NCBI RefSeq assembly: GCF_000380505.1
Contig: NZ_AQYH01000010.1
Location: forward strand, 610,903 to 674,902
Source of the DNA: Kaistia granuli DSM 23481
GTDB taxonomy: Bacteria > Pseudomonadota > Alphaproteobacteria > Rhizobiales > Kaistiaceae
Direction: 5' to 3'
DNA length: 64,000 bases
The notes under the pieces were generated by a model. It was not told the origin of the DNA and ran no database searches. It was given only the letters and a program-made list of their open reading frames with translations. Positions 25,362 through 33,673 of this stretch are shown here, piece by piece (the first letter of the stretch is position 1; every line of letters starts with the position of its first letter). The translations under genes and the position numbers were made by a program.

Positions 25362-26390
25362 ATGGCCCGCTCCGCTACCGGACTTCCCTTCGACGACATC
25401 CGTGCCCTGTTCGATCAGTTGCCGGCGCGCGACGAGGATGCGGTGCTGGCGATTCGGGCGCGCGATGCGCAGCTGACAAAGCCGGCTGGCTCGCTCGGAC
25501 GACTCGAGGAATTGGCCGAATGGCTGGGTGGCTGGCAGGGCAGGGCGCGCCCCGCCGTCACCCGTCCGCTGGTCGCGATCTTCGCCGGCAATCACGGCGT
25601 CGCCGCGCGCGGCGTTTCGGCCTACCCGTCCAGCGTCACCCAGCAGATGGTCGAGAACTTCGCCGCCGGCGGTGCGGCGATCAACCAGATCTGCATCACC
25701 TATGATCTCGGGCTGAAGGTGTTCGACCTCGCGCTCGATATCCCCACCGGCGACATCACCGTCGAGCCGGCGCTCGACGAGGCCGGCTGCGCGGCGACGA
25801 TGGCGTTCGGTATGGAGGCGACGGCCGGCGGCATCGACCTGCTGGCGATCGGCGAGATGGGCATCGGCAACACGACGATCGCCGGCGCTGTGGCGGCGGG
25901 CCTGTTCGGCGGCACCGGCAGCGACTGGGTCGGACCCGGTACCGGCGTCAACGCGGACGGATTGGCGCGCAAGGCCGAGGTGATCGATGTCGCGCTTGCC
26001 CTGCACGAGGCCCATCTGGGCGACCCGCTGGAAGTGCTGCGTCGGCTGGGAGGCCGCGAGCTCGCCGCCATGGCCGGCGCGATCCTGGCCGCTCGCATGA
26101 GCCGCATCCCGGTGATCGTCGACGGCTATGTCGCAACGGCGGCCGCCGCCGTGCTCTACAAGATCGATCCTTCGTCGCTCGATCATTGTCAGTTCGGCCA
26201 TGTCTCGGCCGAGCCGCCGCATGCCAGGCTGCTGGCCGCGATGGGCAAGACACCACTGCTCGATCTCGGCATGCGTCTTGGCGAGGGCACGGGCGCCGCG
26301 ATGGCGGCCGGCCTGATCAAGGCGGCGGCGGAGATCCATACCGGCATGGCGACCTTCGCGCAGGCCGGCGTATCGGTGAAGGCGGACTGA
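25362..26390 (+). CDS. cobT: Nicotinate-nucleotide:dimethylbenzimidazole phosphoribosyltransferase
   Basis: This 342-residue enzyme makes alpha-ribazole 5'-phosphate from nicotinate mononucleotide and dimethylbenzimidazole. Characteristic segments are TKPAGSLGRLEELA, FAGNHGVAARGVSAYP, GEMGIGNTTIAGA, DHCQFGHVSAE, and MRLGEGTGAAMA with the catalytic glutamate near residue 307. The ATG at 25362 (MARSATGLPF) gives the usual family length. It is divergent from cobS and convergent with the sensor kinase gene, with only 2 nt between their stops. Confidence 0.94.
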   Translation: MARSATGLPFDDIRALFDQLPARDEDAVLAIRARDAQLTKPAGSLGRLEELAEWLGGWQGRARPAVTRPLVAIFAGNHGVAARGVSAYPSSVTQQMVENFAAGGAAINQICITYDLGLKVFDLALDIPTGDITVEPALDEAGCAATMAFGMEATAGGIDLLAIGEMGIGNTTIAGAVAAGLFGGTGSDWVGPGTGVNADGLARKAEVIDVALALHEAHLGDPLEVLRRLGGRELAAMAGAILAARMSRIPVIVDGYVATAAAAVLYKIDPSSLDHCQFGHVSAEPPHARLLAAMGKTPLLDLGMRLGEGTGAAMAAGLIKAAAEIHTGMATFAQAGVSVKAD

Positions 26391-26392
26391 GC

Positions 26393-27964
26393 TCAGCCGG
26401 CCGAGCGCAGCAGGACAACCTTGCTCTCGGCCGCCGCCATGTCGACATCGGCGGGCTCGGCGACGACCGGGCTCACCATGTTCGGCTCCATGACGCGGGC
26501 GCGCGGGAAGCAGACGGTGGCCTCGGTGCCTCTTCCCGGCGTGGAGAGCAGCTCGAACGAGCCGCCATGCAGTCGCGTGATGGCCTCGACGATGGCGAGC
26601 CCCATTCCGCTGCCCTGTTCGGCTCTGCGGATGCCGGCCTCGCCCCGCCCGAAGCCAGTCTGCAGGTTCGGCATGTCTTCGGCGGCAATACCCGGTCCGT
26701 TGTCGAGAACCGACACATATTGCCCGCCACCGGCGGTCCAGCCGACCCGTATCTCGACGGCTCCACCGGCCGGAGTGAACTTGATGGCATTGGACAACAG
26801 GTTGATCACCACCTGCCACGTGCCGCGCGCGTCGGCGAGGAGGGGCGGCATGTCCGGTTCCGCCGCGAATCTCAGGGTGAGGTCGCGGCTATGGGCCCTT
26901 GACTGGACGAAGGCCTGGCATTCCTCGACCAGCCGAACCAATCGCACCGGCTCTTCCTTCAGCTCGTAGCGCCCGGCCTCGAAGCCGGACAGTTCCAGGA
27001 TTTCGCTGATCAGCGAAAGCAGGTGACTGCCGCTCTGATGGATGTCGCGAGCGTAGTCGCGATAGGTGCGGTTCTGCAGCGGGCCGAACAGCTCATCCTT
27101 CATCACTTCCGAGAAACCGAGGATCGCGTTGAGCGGCGTGCGCAGTTCGTGATTCATCGTCGCGAGAAAGCGCGACTTGGCTAGGTTCGCCTCGTCGGCG
27201 GCCACGAGCGCCGCGTCCGCTCTAGCACGCGCGGCCTCGAGTTCGGAGATCAGCCGGTGATTGTCGATGTCGCCGGCCAGAAAGTCGCGGGTCGTGTCGT
27301 GAAGGCGCTTCGAGTGAGCCAAGCACCCGATGGCCGCCACCAGAGTGAGCGCCGCAAGCCCGAGTGAGATAGCGTCGTGACGCATGGCAAACAACGCCAC
27401 CGCCATCAGCACGATCGGCGCGCTGCCGGCGAGACCGGCCGCCGGTAGGCTGGACGTCGCCGCTGTCGTGAAGGCGATCGCCACCAAGGTCGTCGCGACG
27501 AGGAAAACGCCAGCGTCCCCTTGCGCGATCGTCGCGGTCAGAGCCAGGAGGCTGGCCCAGCCGAGGCCGCAAGCGGTTTCGATTCCGATGAGCACGGCCT
27601 TGCGACGACCGAGATCGGCGGGCAGGTGCGTCGGGTTCTTCGAGCGCTGGCAGGCTGCCGCCAACAGGCCGTGGAGGAGGGCGACGGGTGCGACCCAGAG
27701 AAGGATCGCTTGCAGCGGAACCCAGATCGTCGCGGCCAGGGCGGCAAAGGGGACCAGCAGCGGCATGGTCGCAAGACTGAGAAAGCGGAAGCGGGCATAG
27801 TCGGCAAGCAGCGCCCGGCCGAGGGCATTTTCGCCATCCGCCGAAGCCGCGGCCAGCGCGCGCAGATGAAGAAAACGATCTGCAGCCGCGCCGCGCTCTT
27901 CAGCGCCGGCGCAGGAGGAAGCTTTCGTCTGGCTGTCGCCAGCCGCTGCGGTTAGGATCTGCAT
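26393..27964 (-). CDS. Membrane sensor histidine kinase (PleC/PdhS-like catalytic core)
   Basis: The 523-residue protein has about six hydrophobic helices (roughly residues 55-220). A short coiled linker and the HisKA domain with LATMNHELRTPLNAILGFSE (phospho-His near 271) follow, then the DELFGPL...YRDYARDIHQSG segment typical of alphaproteobacterial PleC/DivJ/PdhS kinases. The ATPase domain has VINLLSNAIKFTP, DNGPGIA and GSGMGLAI. There is no PAS or receiver domain and no response regulator beside it, so it is an orphan kinase. I chose the ATG at 27964, behind GGAAG, because an upstream ATG at 28042 would run into the divergent gene start. Confidence 0.88.
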   Translation of the reverse strand: MQILTAAAGDSQTKASSCAGAEERGAAADRFLHLRALAAASADGENALGRALLADYARFRFLSLATMPLLVPFAALAATIWVPLQAILLWVAPVALLHGLLAAACQRSKNPTHLPADLGRRKAVLIGIETACGLGWASLLALTATIAQGDAGVFLVATTLVAIAFTTAATSSLPAAGLAGSAPIVLMAVALFAMRHDAISLGLAALTLVAAIGCLAHSKRLHDTTRDFLAGDIDNHRLISELEAARARADAALVAADEANLAKSRFLATMNHELRTPLNAILGFSEVMKDELFGPLQNRTYRDYARDIHQSGSHLLSLISEILELSGFEAGRYELKEEPVRLVRLVEECQAFVQSRAHSRDLTLRFAAEPDMPPLLADARGTWQVVINLLSNAIKFTPAGGAVEIRVGWTAGGGQYVSVLDNGPGIAAEDMPNLQTGFGRGEAGIRRAEQGSGMGLAIVEAITRLHGGSFELLSTPGRGTEATVCFPRARVMEPNMVSPVVAEPADVDMAAAESKVVLLRSAG

Positions 27965-28040
27965 TTCGCCACTTCCGTAAGGAAGTACCCAGGTTCGCGT
28001 CGAGCTTGCGTTTCGAATGCTTAATGCTGACTTGAGCAAC

Positions 28041-28691
28041 ATGGTTAAGCCGTCACTAAAGCCGTTGCCGACCGAACTGGACGAGTTGTTCGCCGATATC
28101 CGTGCCTGCCGGATCTGCGTCGATCATCCGATCCGCGCGCCGCTGCCGCATGCGCCGCGCCCTGTCATCCGTGGCTCCGCGACGGCGCGCATCCTGATTG
28201 CCGGCCAGGCGCCCGGCACGCGTGTCCATGCCTCCGGCACGCCCTTCACCGACCCGTCCGGCGATCGCCTGCGGGCTTGGATGGGTATCGACGAGGCGAC
28301 CTTCTACGACGAGAGTCGGATCGCGATCGTCCCCATGGGCTTCTGTTTTCCAGGGCTCGACGCCAAGGGGGGCGACCTCCCGCCACGACGGGAATGCGTG
28401 CCCGCCTGGCGCGACGCCGTGATGGCCTCCATGCCGGAAGTCGAGCTGGTGCTGGCCGTTGGTCTCTATGCCCAGCAATGGCATCTCGGCAAACGGGCAG
28501 GAGCCGGGCTGACGGAGACGGTCGCCGATTGGCGTTCTATTCTGGAAGCAACCTCGGCTCCCCAAGTCCTGCCCCTGCCGCATCCGTCCTGGCGCAACAG
28601 CGGCTGGATCAAGCGCAATCCCTGGTTTGAGGACGAACTGATCCCGGCACTACAGGGGCTCGTCGCCGACCATTTGCGCCGTCCGGATTGA
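28041..28691 (+). CDS. Uracil-DNA glycosylase superfamily protein
   Basis: The 216-residue protein begins MVKPSLKPLPTELDEL. Motif A is AGQAPGTRVHASGTPF with TDPSGDRLRAW after it, and motif B is LPLPHPSWRNSGWIKRNPWF. The N-terminal CRIC in RACRICVDHP is only a partial cysteine pattern, so an Fe-S cluster as in family 4 UDGs is doubtful. The gene matches the family annotated as uracil-DNA glycosylase family protein, presumably removing damaged bases; activity is inferred. It is divergent from the sensor kinase with a 76-bp gap. Confidence 0.82.
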   Translation: MVKPSLKPLPTELDELFADIRACRICVDHPIRAPLPHAPRPVIRGSATARILIAGQAPGTRVHASGTPFTDPSGDRLRAWMGIDEATFYDESRIAIVPMGFCFPGLDAKGGDLPPRRECVPAWRDAVMASMPEVELVLAVGLYAQQWHLGKRAGAGLTETVADWRSILEATSAPQVLPLPHPSWRNSGWIKRNPWFEDELIPALQGLVADHLRRPD

Positions 28692-28809
28692 CTTCTCTGC
28701 CCGAGTTGAGCATTCATCGGCAGAATATTTTTCTCAATTCAAAGTCGTTGGCAATAGTCATTGGAAAATGATACTACTGCCGTGCGGGTCCAGGGCAGAG
28801 GGTTCCGGA

Positions 28810-29298
28810 ATGATCGACCGACTCGACCGAAAAATCCTGCAAATCCTGCAGGAAGACGCAACCATCCCCGTCGCCGAGATCGGTCGGCGAGTCGGTCTGT
28901 CGACGACACCTTGCTGGCGTCGCATCCAGAAACTCGAGGAAGACGGCGTTATTACCAAGCGCGTCGCCGTGCTTGACCCGAAGAAGGTAAACGCCAAGGT
29001 TACCGTCTTTGTCTCCATCACCACCAGCCAGCACAATGAGGAATGGCTGAAGCGCTTCGCCGAAGTCATTCGCGATGTGCCGGAAGTGGTCGAGTTCTAC
29101 CGGATGAGCGGCCAGGTCGACTATCTCTTGCGCGTCGTGGTCCCGGACATCGAGGCCTACGATTCCTTCTACAAGCGCCTGATCTCGCGCATCGACATCG
29201 CCGACGTCTCGTCGGCCTTCGCGATGGAGCAGATCAAATACGCGACCGCTCTGCCGTTGAATTACATCCCGCTCGAGAAGGACAAGGGCATGGCCTAG
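28810..29298 (+). CDS. Lrp/AsnC-family transcriptional regulator
   Basis: The 162-residue protein (start MIDRLDRKILQILQED at 28810) has the N-terminal AsnC-type helix-turn-helix (VAEIGRRVGLSTTPCWRRIQ, residues about 20-45). An RAM ligand-binding domain follows, with EVVEFYRMSGQVDYLLRVVV. Members sense amino acids and control their uptake or metabolism. It is convergent with the polar amino-acid ABC importer genes, from which a shared hairpin terminator separates it, so regulation of that importer is a reasonable guess. Confidence 0.93.
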   Translation: MIDRLDRKILQILQEDATIPVAEIGRRVGLSTTPCWRRIQKLEEDGVITKRVAVLDPKKVNAKVTVFVSITTSQHNEEWLKRFAEVIRDVPEVVEFYRMSGQVDYLLRVVVPDIEAYDSFYKRLISRIDIADVSSAFAMEQIKYATALPLNYIPLEKDKGMA

Positions 29299-29320
29299 CC
29301 CGGCCGCGCCGCTTCAAGCG

Positions 29321-29354
29321 GAACGGTCCGGCGGCGTCAGCTGCCGGACCGTTC
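29321..29354. terminator. Bidirectional stem-loop terminator
   Basis: An 11-bp perfect stem (AACGGTCCGGC at 29322-29332 and GCCGGACCGTT at 29343-29353) with a 10-nt loop lies between the convergent Lrp and ABC-permease genes. The T-run is weak (TTCTGGTCT), but the position and perfect pairing support termination in both directions. Confidence 0.7.
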
Positions 29355-29359
29355 TGGTC

Positions 29360-30049
29360 TCAGGCGGTGCGCAGGTGTCGGGTCAGGTAGTGCTCGATCT
29401 TGTCCCAGATCCGGCGAATGCTCTCCACCACGATCAGGTAGAGCACAGCGGCCCACAGATACACCTGGAAGTCGAAGGTGCGGGAATAGGCGAGGCGGGT
29501 CACGCCCATCAGGTCGAAGACCGTGACAATGGCGGCGACCGACGACCCCTTGATCATCAGGATCACCTCGTTGCCCAGCGGGCGCAACGCGATCAGCAGG
29601 GCCTGCGGCATGATGATCTTGCGAAAGATCTGCCGGGGCTTCAGCCCGAGTGACATCGCCGCCTCGCGCTGGCCGATCGGCACGGCCTTGATGGCGCCAC
29701 GCAAGATCTCCGCCTGGTAGGCCGCTGTGTTCAGCGTGAAAGTCAGTACGCAGCAGAAGAAGGCATCCCGGAACAGCCACCAGAGGCCGACCGCCTCGAG
29801 TTGGACCCGGAACTGGCCGGCGCCGTAATAGACCAGAAAGGTCTGGGCGAGCAGCGGCGTGCCCCGGAAGAAGTACATGTAGCCGAAGGCGACACCTCGC
29901 AGCAGGCGGCTGCGGCTCATGCGCGCCAAGGCGACGGGCCAGGCGAGCAGGGCGCCTAATGTGATCGAGATCGCGACCAGCTGCAGGGTGACGACGAGGC
30001 CTTGCAGCATGCGGGGGCCGTAGGTGGCGAGCGCGTCCCAGTTCATCAC
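29360..30049 (-). CDS. Polar amino-acid ABC transporter permease (HisM-like)
   Basis: This 229-residue integral membrane subunit has about five helices. The segment MYFFRGTPLLAQTFLVYYG and the EAA loop (EAAMSLGLKPRQIFRKIIMP) are characteristic of the His/Glu/Gln/Arg/opine permease family. It would pair with the second permease directly upstream (4-nt ATGA overlap at 30046-30049) to form the channel for a basic or polar amino acid. It is the last gene of the transcription unit; no ATP-binding subunit follows. Confidence 0.92.
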   Translation of the reverse strand: MMNWDALATYGPRMLQGLVVTLQLVAISITLGALLAWPVALARMSRSRLLRGVAFGYMYFFRGTPLLAQTFLVYYGAGQFRVQLEAVGLWWLFRDAFFCCVLTFTLNTAAYQAEILRGAIKAVPIGQREAAMSLGLKPRQIFRKIIMPQALLIALRPLGNEVILMIKGSSVAAIVTVFDLMGVTRLAYSRTFDFQVYLWAAVLYLIVVESIRRIWDKIEHYLTRHLRTA

Positions 30050-30753
30050 GCTCTCCTCAGGCCGCGATTGGCCCAGCGTTCGATCGCCACGATGCCGATC
30101 GACGAGATCATCGAGAGGGCGAGATAGATCAGGCAGGCGACGCCGAAGAACAGGAACGGCTCCTTGGTGACGCGAACTGCGATACTGGTCTTGCGCAGCA
30201 GATCCTCAAGCGCGATCACCGAGACGAGCGACGTGTCCTTGAGCAGGATCAGCCAGAGATTGGCGAGACCCGGCAGAGCGAGACGGACGAGTTGCGGCAC
30301 GATGACGAGGCGCAATGTTGCCGAGGGACGCAGCCCCAGCGCATAGGCGGCTTCATACTGGCCGCGGCCGATATTGTTGAAGGCGCCGAGGAATACCTCC
30401 GACGCATAGGCGGAGAACACCACGCCGAGCGCCACCATACCGGCGACGAAGCCGTTCACCTCGACCGGCGCGTCGCTGAACAGGCTGACGAATTTCTGCA
30501 GGGCGATCTGGCCGCCGAAATAGACGATGAAGATCGTCAACAGTTCGGGCAGGCCGCGAAAGACGGTCGTGTAGGCATTGCCGAACGCGCGGATCCAGCG
30601 GTTGGGGCTGCGTTTGGCGAGCGCCATGGCGAGGCCTAGCGCCAGTCCGAACGGCAGGGTCGCGAGAGCGAGCCGGATGGTCAGCCAGGTGCCTTGTAGC
30701 AACTGCATGCCCCAACCGTCGGGACCGAAACTCAACAATCTTAGCAGGTCCAC
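30046..30753 (-). CDS. Polar amino-acid ABC transporter permease (HisQ-like)
   Basis: The 235-residue protein starts at a GTG (30753, VDLLRLLSFGPDGWG) behind a G-rich site, which gives the usual permease length. It has about five hydrophobic helices, the FRGLPELLTIFIVYFGGQ segment and the EAA loop YEAAYALGLRPSATLRLVIV. It partners the downstream HisM-like subunit. The gene lies 71 bp after the periplasmic binding protein gene. Confidence 0.92.
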   Translation of the reverse strand: MDLLRLLSFGPDGWGMQLLQGTWLTIRLALATLPFGLALGLAMALAKRSPNRWIRAFGNAYTTVFRGLPELLTIFIVYFGGQIALQKFVSLFSDAPVEVNGFVAGMVALGVVFSAYASEVFLGAFNNIGRGQYEAAYALGLRPSATLRLVIVPQLVRLALPGLANLWLILLKDTSLVSVIALEDLLRKTSIAVRVTKEPFLFFGVACLIYLALSMISSIGIVAIERWANRGLRRA

Positions 30754-30824
30754 GCGGCCCCCCGGGGTGCGGCGAAAGGCAGGGCATAGTCGGACGCTTG
30801 TCCACGCCCGACTATGCCAGCGGC

Positions 30825-31589
30825 TCAGTCCTTCCAGATCGAGAAGGGGAAGTACTTGGCGTTGATCTTGTCGTAGGTGCCGTCGGCCTTGATGGCGACG
30901 ATCGCTTCCGAGATCTGGTCGCGCAGGTCGGTATCGGACTGGCGCACGCCGGCTCCGACGCCATCGGTCGGCATATCGGTGCCAACGAACTCGCAGCAAG
31001 CGCCGTCCGCCGTCTTCAGCCAGTCAAGGCCGGGCAGCTTGTCGACGAAGAGCATGTCGATGCGCCCCGAAACCAGGTCGAGATTGACCTCGTCCTGGGT
31101 CGGATAGAGCTTGATCTCGGAATCCTTGTACTTCTCCTCGAGCTCGGCCGCCTGGACGGTCGAGGACTGCGCGCCGATCGTCTTGCCCTTCAGGCTCTCC
31201 GGCGAGGTGTCCTTGATGCCGGCGGTCTTCGGCGCGATGAAGGAGGAGGGCGACTGATAGTAGGGACGAGAGAAGTCGATGACCTTCTTGCGCTCGGGCG
31301 TGATCGACATCGACGAGATGATGGCGTCGAACTTGCCAGCCTGCAGCGCGGGGATCAGTCCATCCCAATCCTGGACGGCGAAGGTGCATTCCGCCTTCAT
31401 CTTCTCGCAGATCGCCTTGGCGATATCGACGTCGAAGCCACCGATCTGATTGTCGGCGCTGACGAAGTTGAAGGGCGGGAAGGCGCCTTCGACGGCGACC
31501 CGGATGTTCTTCCATTCCTTCGCCTGGACGACGCCGGTGACAGCCATCAAGGCCAGAGCCGCGATGGCGGCCTGCTTCACGATACGCAT
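30825..31589 (-). CDS. Periplasmic polar (probably basic) amino-acid binding protein
   Basis: The 254-residue protein begins MRIVKQAAIAALALMAVTGV with an Ala-x-Ala type cleavage near VQA|KEW. The mature part has the type II solute-binding fold: GAFPPFNFVSADNQIGGFDV, WDGLIPALQAGKFDAIIS, SITPERKKVIDFS, and SDTDLRDQISEAIVAIKADG. It resembles lysine/arginine/ornithine-binding proteins. I chose the ATG at 31589 rather than 31607 because GAGGGA lies 7 nt upstream of it. It delivers substrate to the two permeases encoded downstream. Confidence 0.9.
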   Translation of the reverse strand: MRIVKQAAIAALALMAVTGVVQAKEWKNIRVAVEGAFPPFNFVSADNQIGGFDVDIAKAICEKMKAECTFAVQDWDGLIPALQAGKFDAIISSMSITPERKKVIDFSRPYYQSPSSFIAPKTAGIKDTSPESLKGKTIGAQSSTVQAAELEEKYKDSEIKLYPTQDEVNLDLVSGRIDMLFVDKLPGLDWLKTADGACCEFVGTDMPTDGVGAGVRQSDTDLRDQISEAIVAIKADGTYDKINAKYFPFSIWKD

Positions 31590-31719
31590 TTGCATTCCCT
31601 CTGACATACGCTTTTTCTAGTGCGTCCGGTTGCGCCTGCCATCGGCAGACGTTCCGTCCTTGCCATATATTCCCACCTTTTGCGGGGAGGCTGCAACTGC
31701 CTGTGGGCGGGCGCTCCGC

Positions 31720-32334
31720 TCAGCCCTTGATGGTGGCGGAAAGCCAGTTCGCCGCTTCGTCAAGCTCGGCCCGGGTGTTGGCGTTCAGGAACGGATCCGG
31801 CCCGCCGGTTGGGGATTCGAAGTTCACGACGACGAAACCGCAACTGGCAAGGAAAGCGCGCACGCCCTGGCTCTTGGCTGTCTGGCGCCAAGAATCGAGC
31901 GTGTCGGCGAGGTCGACCGGCCACAGGCCGACGACCGGGTGGTCCCGATCGCCTGACGCCGCGATGACGATCCGGGTTTCGCCATCGCGGGCCGCATCGA
32001 GCTGGGCCACGAGATCCACCGGGAAGAAGGGGGTATCGATCGGCACCGTGGCGATGAAGCTCGGTCGCGCGGGCAGCGCCGCGGCCCAGCGCATTCCCGC
32101 CAATATGCCGGCCAGCGGCCCCGTATCCGGCCGGTCGTCGGCGAGAACTGGCAGCCCCGTCGATGCGAAGCGGGCCGGATCACCGTTGGCGTTGATGGCC
32201 AGCGATGTGACCTGGTCACGGAAACGGGCGACGACGCGGTCGATCAGCGGCACGCTGCCGAATTCGACGAACGCCTTTTCGCGCCCCATCCGGACGGAAT
32301 TGCCTCCTGCGAGGATGACACCTGCGACGGTCAT
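31720..32334 (-). CDS. mobA: Molybdenum cofactor guanylyltransferase
   Basis: The 204-residue protein links GMP to molybdopterin to give the guanine-dinucleotide cofactor. It has the nucleotide-binding start VILAGGNSVRMGREKAF, DDRPDTGPLAGIL, and the metal site VPIDTPFFPVDL. The start at 32334 overlaps the BenE-type gene stop by ATGA, so it is translated from the same transcript. The partnership with a transporter gene is unusual; a molybdoenzyme is not visible nearby. Confidence 0.92.
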   Translation of the reverse strand: MTVAGVILAGGNSVRMGREKAFVEFGSVPLIDRVVARFRDQVTSLAINANGDPARFASTGLPVLADDRPDTGPLAGILAGMRWAAALPARPSFIATVPIDTPFFPVDLVAQLDAARDGETRIVIAASGDRDHPVVGLWPVDLADTLDSWRQTAKSQGVRAFLASCGFVVVNFESPTGGPDPFLNANTRAELDEAANWLSATIKG

Positions 32335-33569
32335 CGGCTCCTGTTTCTGTTGAGGAGCATGAAGGCTCCGCCGGCGATGAGCCCCCAGAATGCCGCACCG
32401 ACCCCAAAGAAGGAAAGCCCCGAAGCCGCCGTCACGAAGGTCACCATCGCCGCATCCCGATGCGCGGGCGCCGAGATCGCACCGGCGAGCGCGCCGGCGA
32501 AAGCGCCGAACAGGGCCAGGCCGGTGGCGGCCTGGATCAGCACCGGCGGCGCCACGGTGATGAGTGCTGCCGCGAGCGTCGCCGCGAGGCCGAGGAAGAG
32601 ATAGAACACGCCCGCCGACACCGAAGCGACCCAGCGCCGTGCGGGATCGGGATGGGCGTCGGGACCGGCGCACATCGCGGCGGTAAGGGCTGCGAAGTTG
32701 AGCGTGTGGCCGCCGAACGGCGCGGCGAGGATGCTGACGATGCCGGTGCCGACAAAGACCGGCCCGACCGGCGGCTCATAGCCATTGGCCTTCATGACCG
32801 CGATACCGGGGAGGTTCTGCGACGCCATGGTGACGATGAAGAGCGGGATGGCCAGCGAGATCAGGCCCTGCAGTGTGAATACCGGCCAAACGAAAACGAT
32901 GTCGGGCGTGATGTGATCGATCGACCAGCCATCCGCCGGCGCGGTCCAGATGATCAGCGCGACCGCCGTGGCGACCGCCGCCGGTACCGCCCAGATCCGC
33001 TTGATCCGTCCGACGATCGCCCAGGCCAGCACGACGGGAATCGCGAGCGCCGGCTCCACGCCGACGGCCTTGGCGGGGGCGAGGCAGAGGCTGAGCAGGA
33101 TGCCGGCCAGCATCGCGCTCGCCAGCACCGGCGGGATGGATGAAACGAGCCGGCCGAATGGCTTGATCAGCCCGGCCGCGATGATCAACACGCCAGCGAG
33201 GACGAAGGCGCCGACGGCGGCCGGGAAGCCGCCCTGGATCAGGCCGGTCGCGGCGAACAGGACGGAGCCCGGAGTCGACCAGGCGATGCTGATCGGGATC
33301 CGGTAGCGCCAGCTGAGGAAGATCGAGAGCAGGCCTTGCGCGAAACAGATCGCCATCAGGCCGGAGGCAGCTTGCGCAGGGGTGGCGCCAACGGCCGTAA
33401 ACCCTTGCAGTACAACCGTAAAGACGCCGGCAAAGCCAACGAAGGCGGCGATGATGCCGGCCAGGATCGGTTGCATCAGCCCGACGGGGCGGGTCGCGCG
33501 GACAGGATGGGTCGACGGCCGGTCCGCCGCGTCGAAACGGGCGGCTGGCGCCTCGGCTCGGATATCCAT
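32331..33569 (-). CDS. BenE-family (benzoate/H+ symporter-like) transporter
   Basis: The 412-residue membrane protein (start MDIRAEAPAARFDAADRP at 33569) has about twelve hydrophobic segments. The BenE-family stretches are AGIIAAFVGFAGVFTVVLQG, RIPISIAWSTPGS, FIVTMASQNLPGIAVMKANG and FGGHTLNFAALTAAMC. The family is named for benzoate uptake, but most members are uncharacterised and the substrate here is unknown. It is divergent from a GntR/FCD regulator, with a 14-bp palindrome between the two that could control it. Confidence 0.88.
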   Translation of the reverse strand: MDIRAEAPAARFDAADRPSTHPVRATRPVGLMQPILAGIIAAFVGFAGVFTVVLQGFTAVGATPAQAASGLMAICFAQGLLSIFLSWRYRIPISIAWSTPGSVLFAATGLIQGGFPAAVGAFVLAGVLIIAAGLIKPFGRLVSSIPPVLASAMLAGILLSLCLAPAKAVGVEPALAIPVVLAWAIVGRIKRIWAVPAAVATAVALIIWTAPADGWSIDHITPDIVFVWPVFTLQGLISLAIPLFIVTMASQNLPGIAVMKANGYEPPVGPVFVGTGIVSILAAPFGGHTLNFAALTAAMCAGPDAHPDPARRWVASVSAGVFYLFLGLAATLAAALITVAPPVLIQAATGLALFGAFAGALAGAISAPAHRDAAMVTFVTAASGLSFFGVGAAFWGLIAGGAFMLLNRNRSR

Positions 33570-33607
33570 TGCAAGGGCCTCGATTGCATTCACCGAGCAA
33601 ATTGTTA

Positions 33608-33621
33608 GATTGGATCCAATC
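33608..33621. promoter_or_regulatory. Perfect 14-bp palindrome, candidate GntR/FCD operator
   Basis: GATTGGATCCAATC reads identically on both strands and sits in the 104-bp gap between the BenE-type gene and the divergent GntR/FCD regulator gene. FCD-type GntR proteins commonly bind short palindromes of the form TTGxxxxCAA, so this is the best candidate site for that regulator. Binding itself is inferred. Confidence 0.55.
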
Positions 33622-33673
33622 GACAGGCAAGGGCGGATCGTGCTTGTCTCGCACAGCTCTGGAGGAATCGGAC

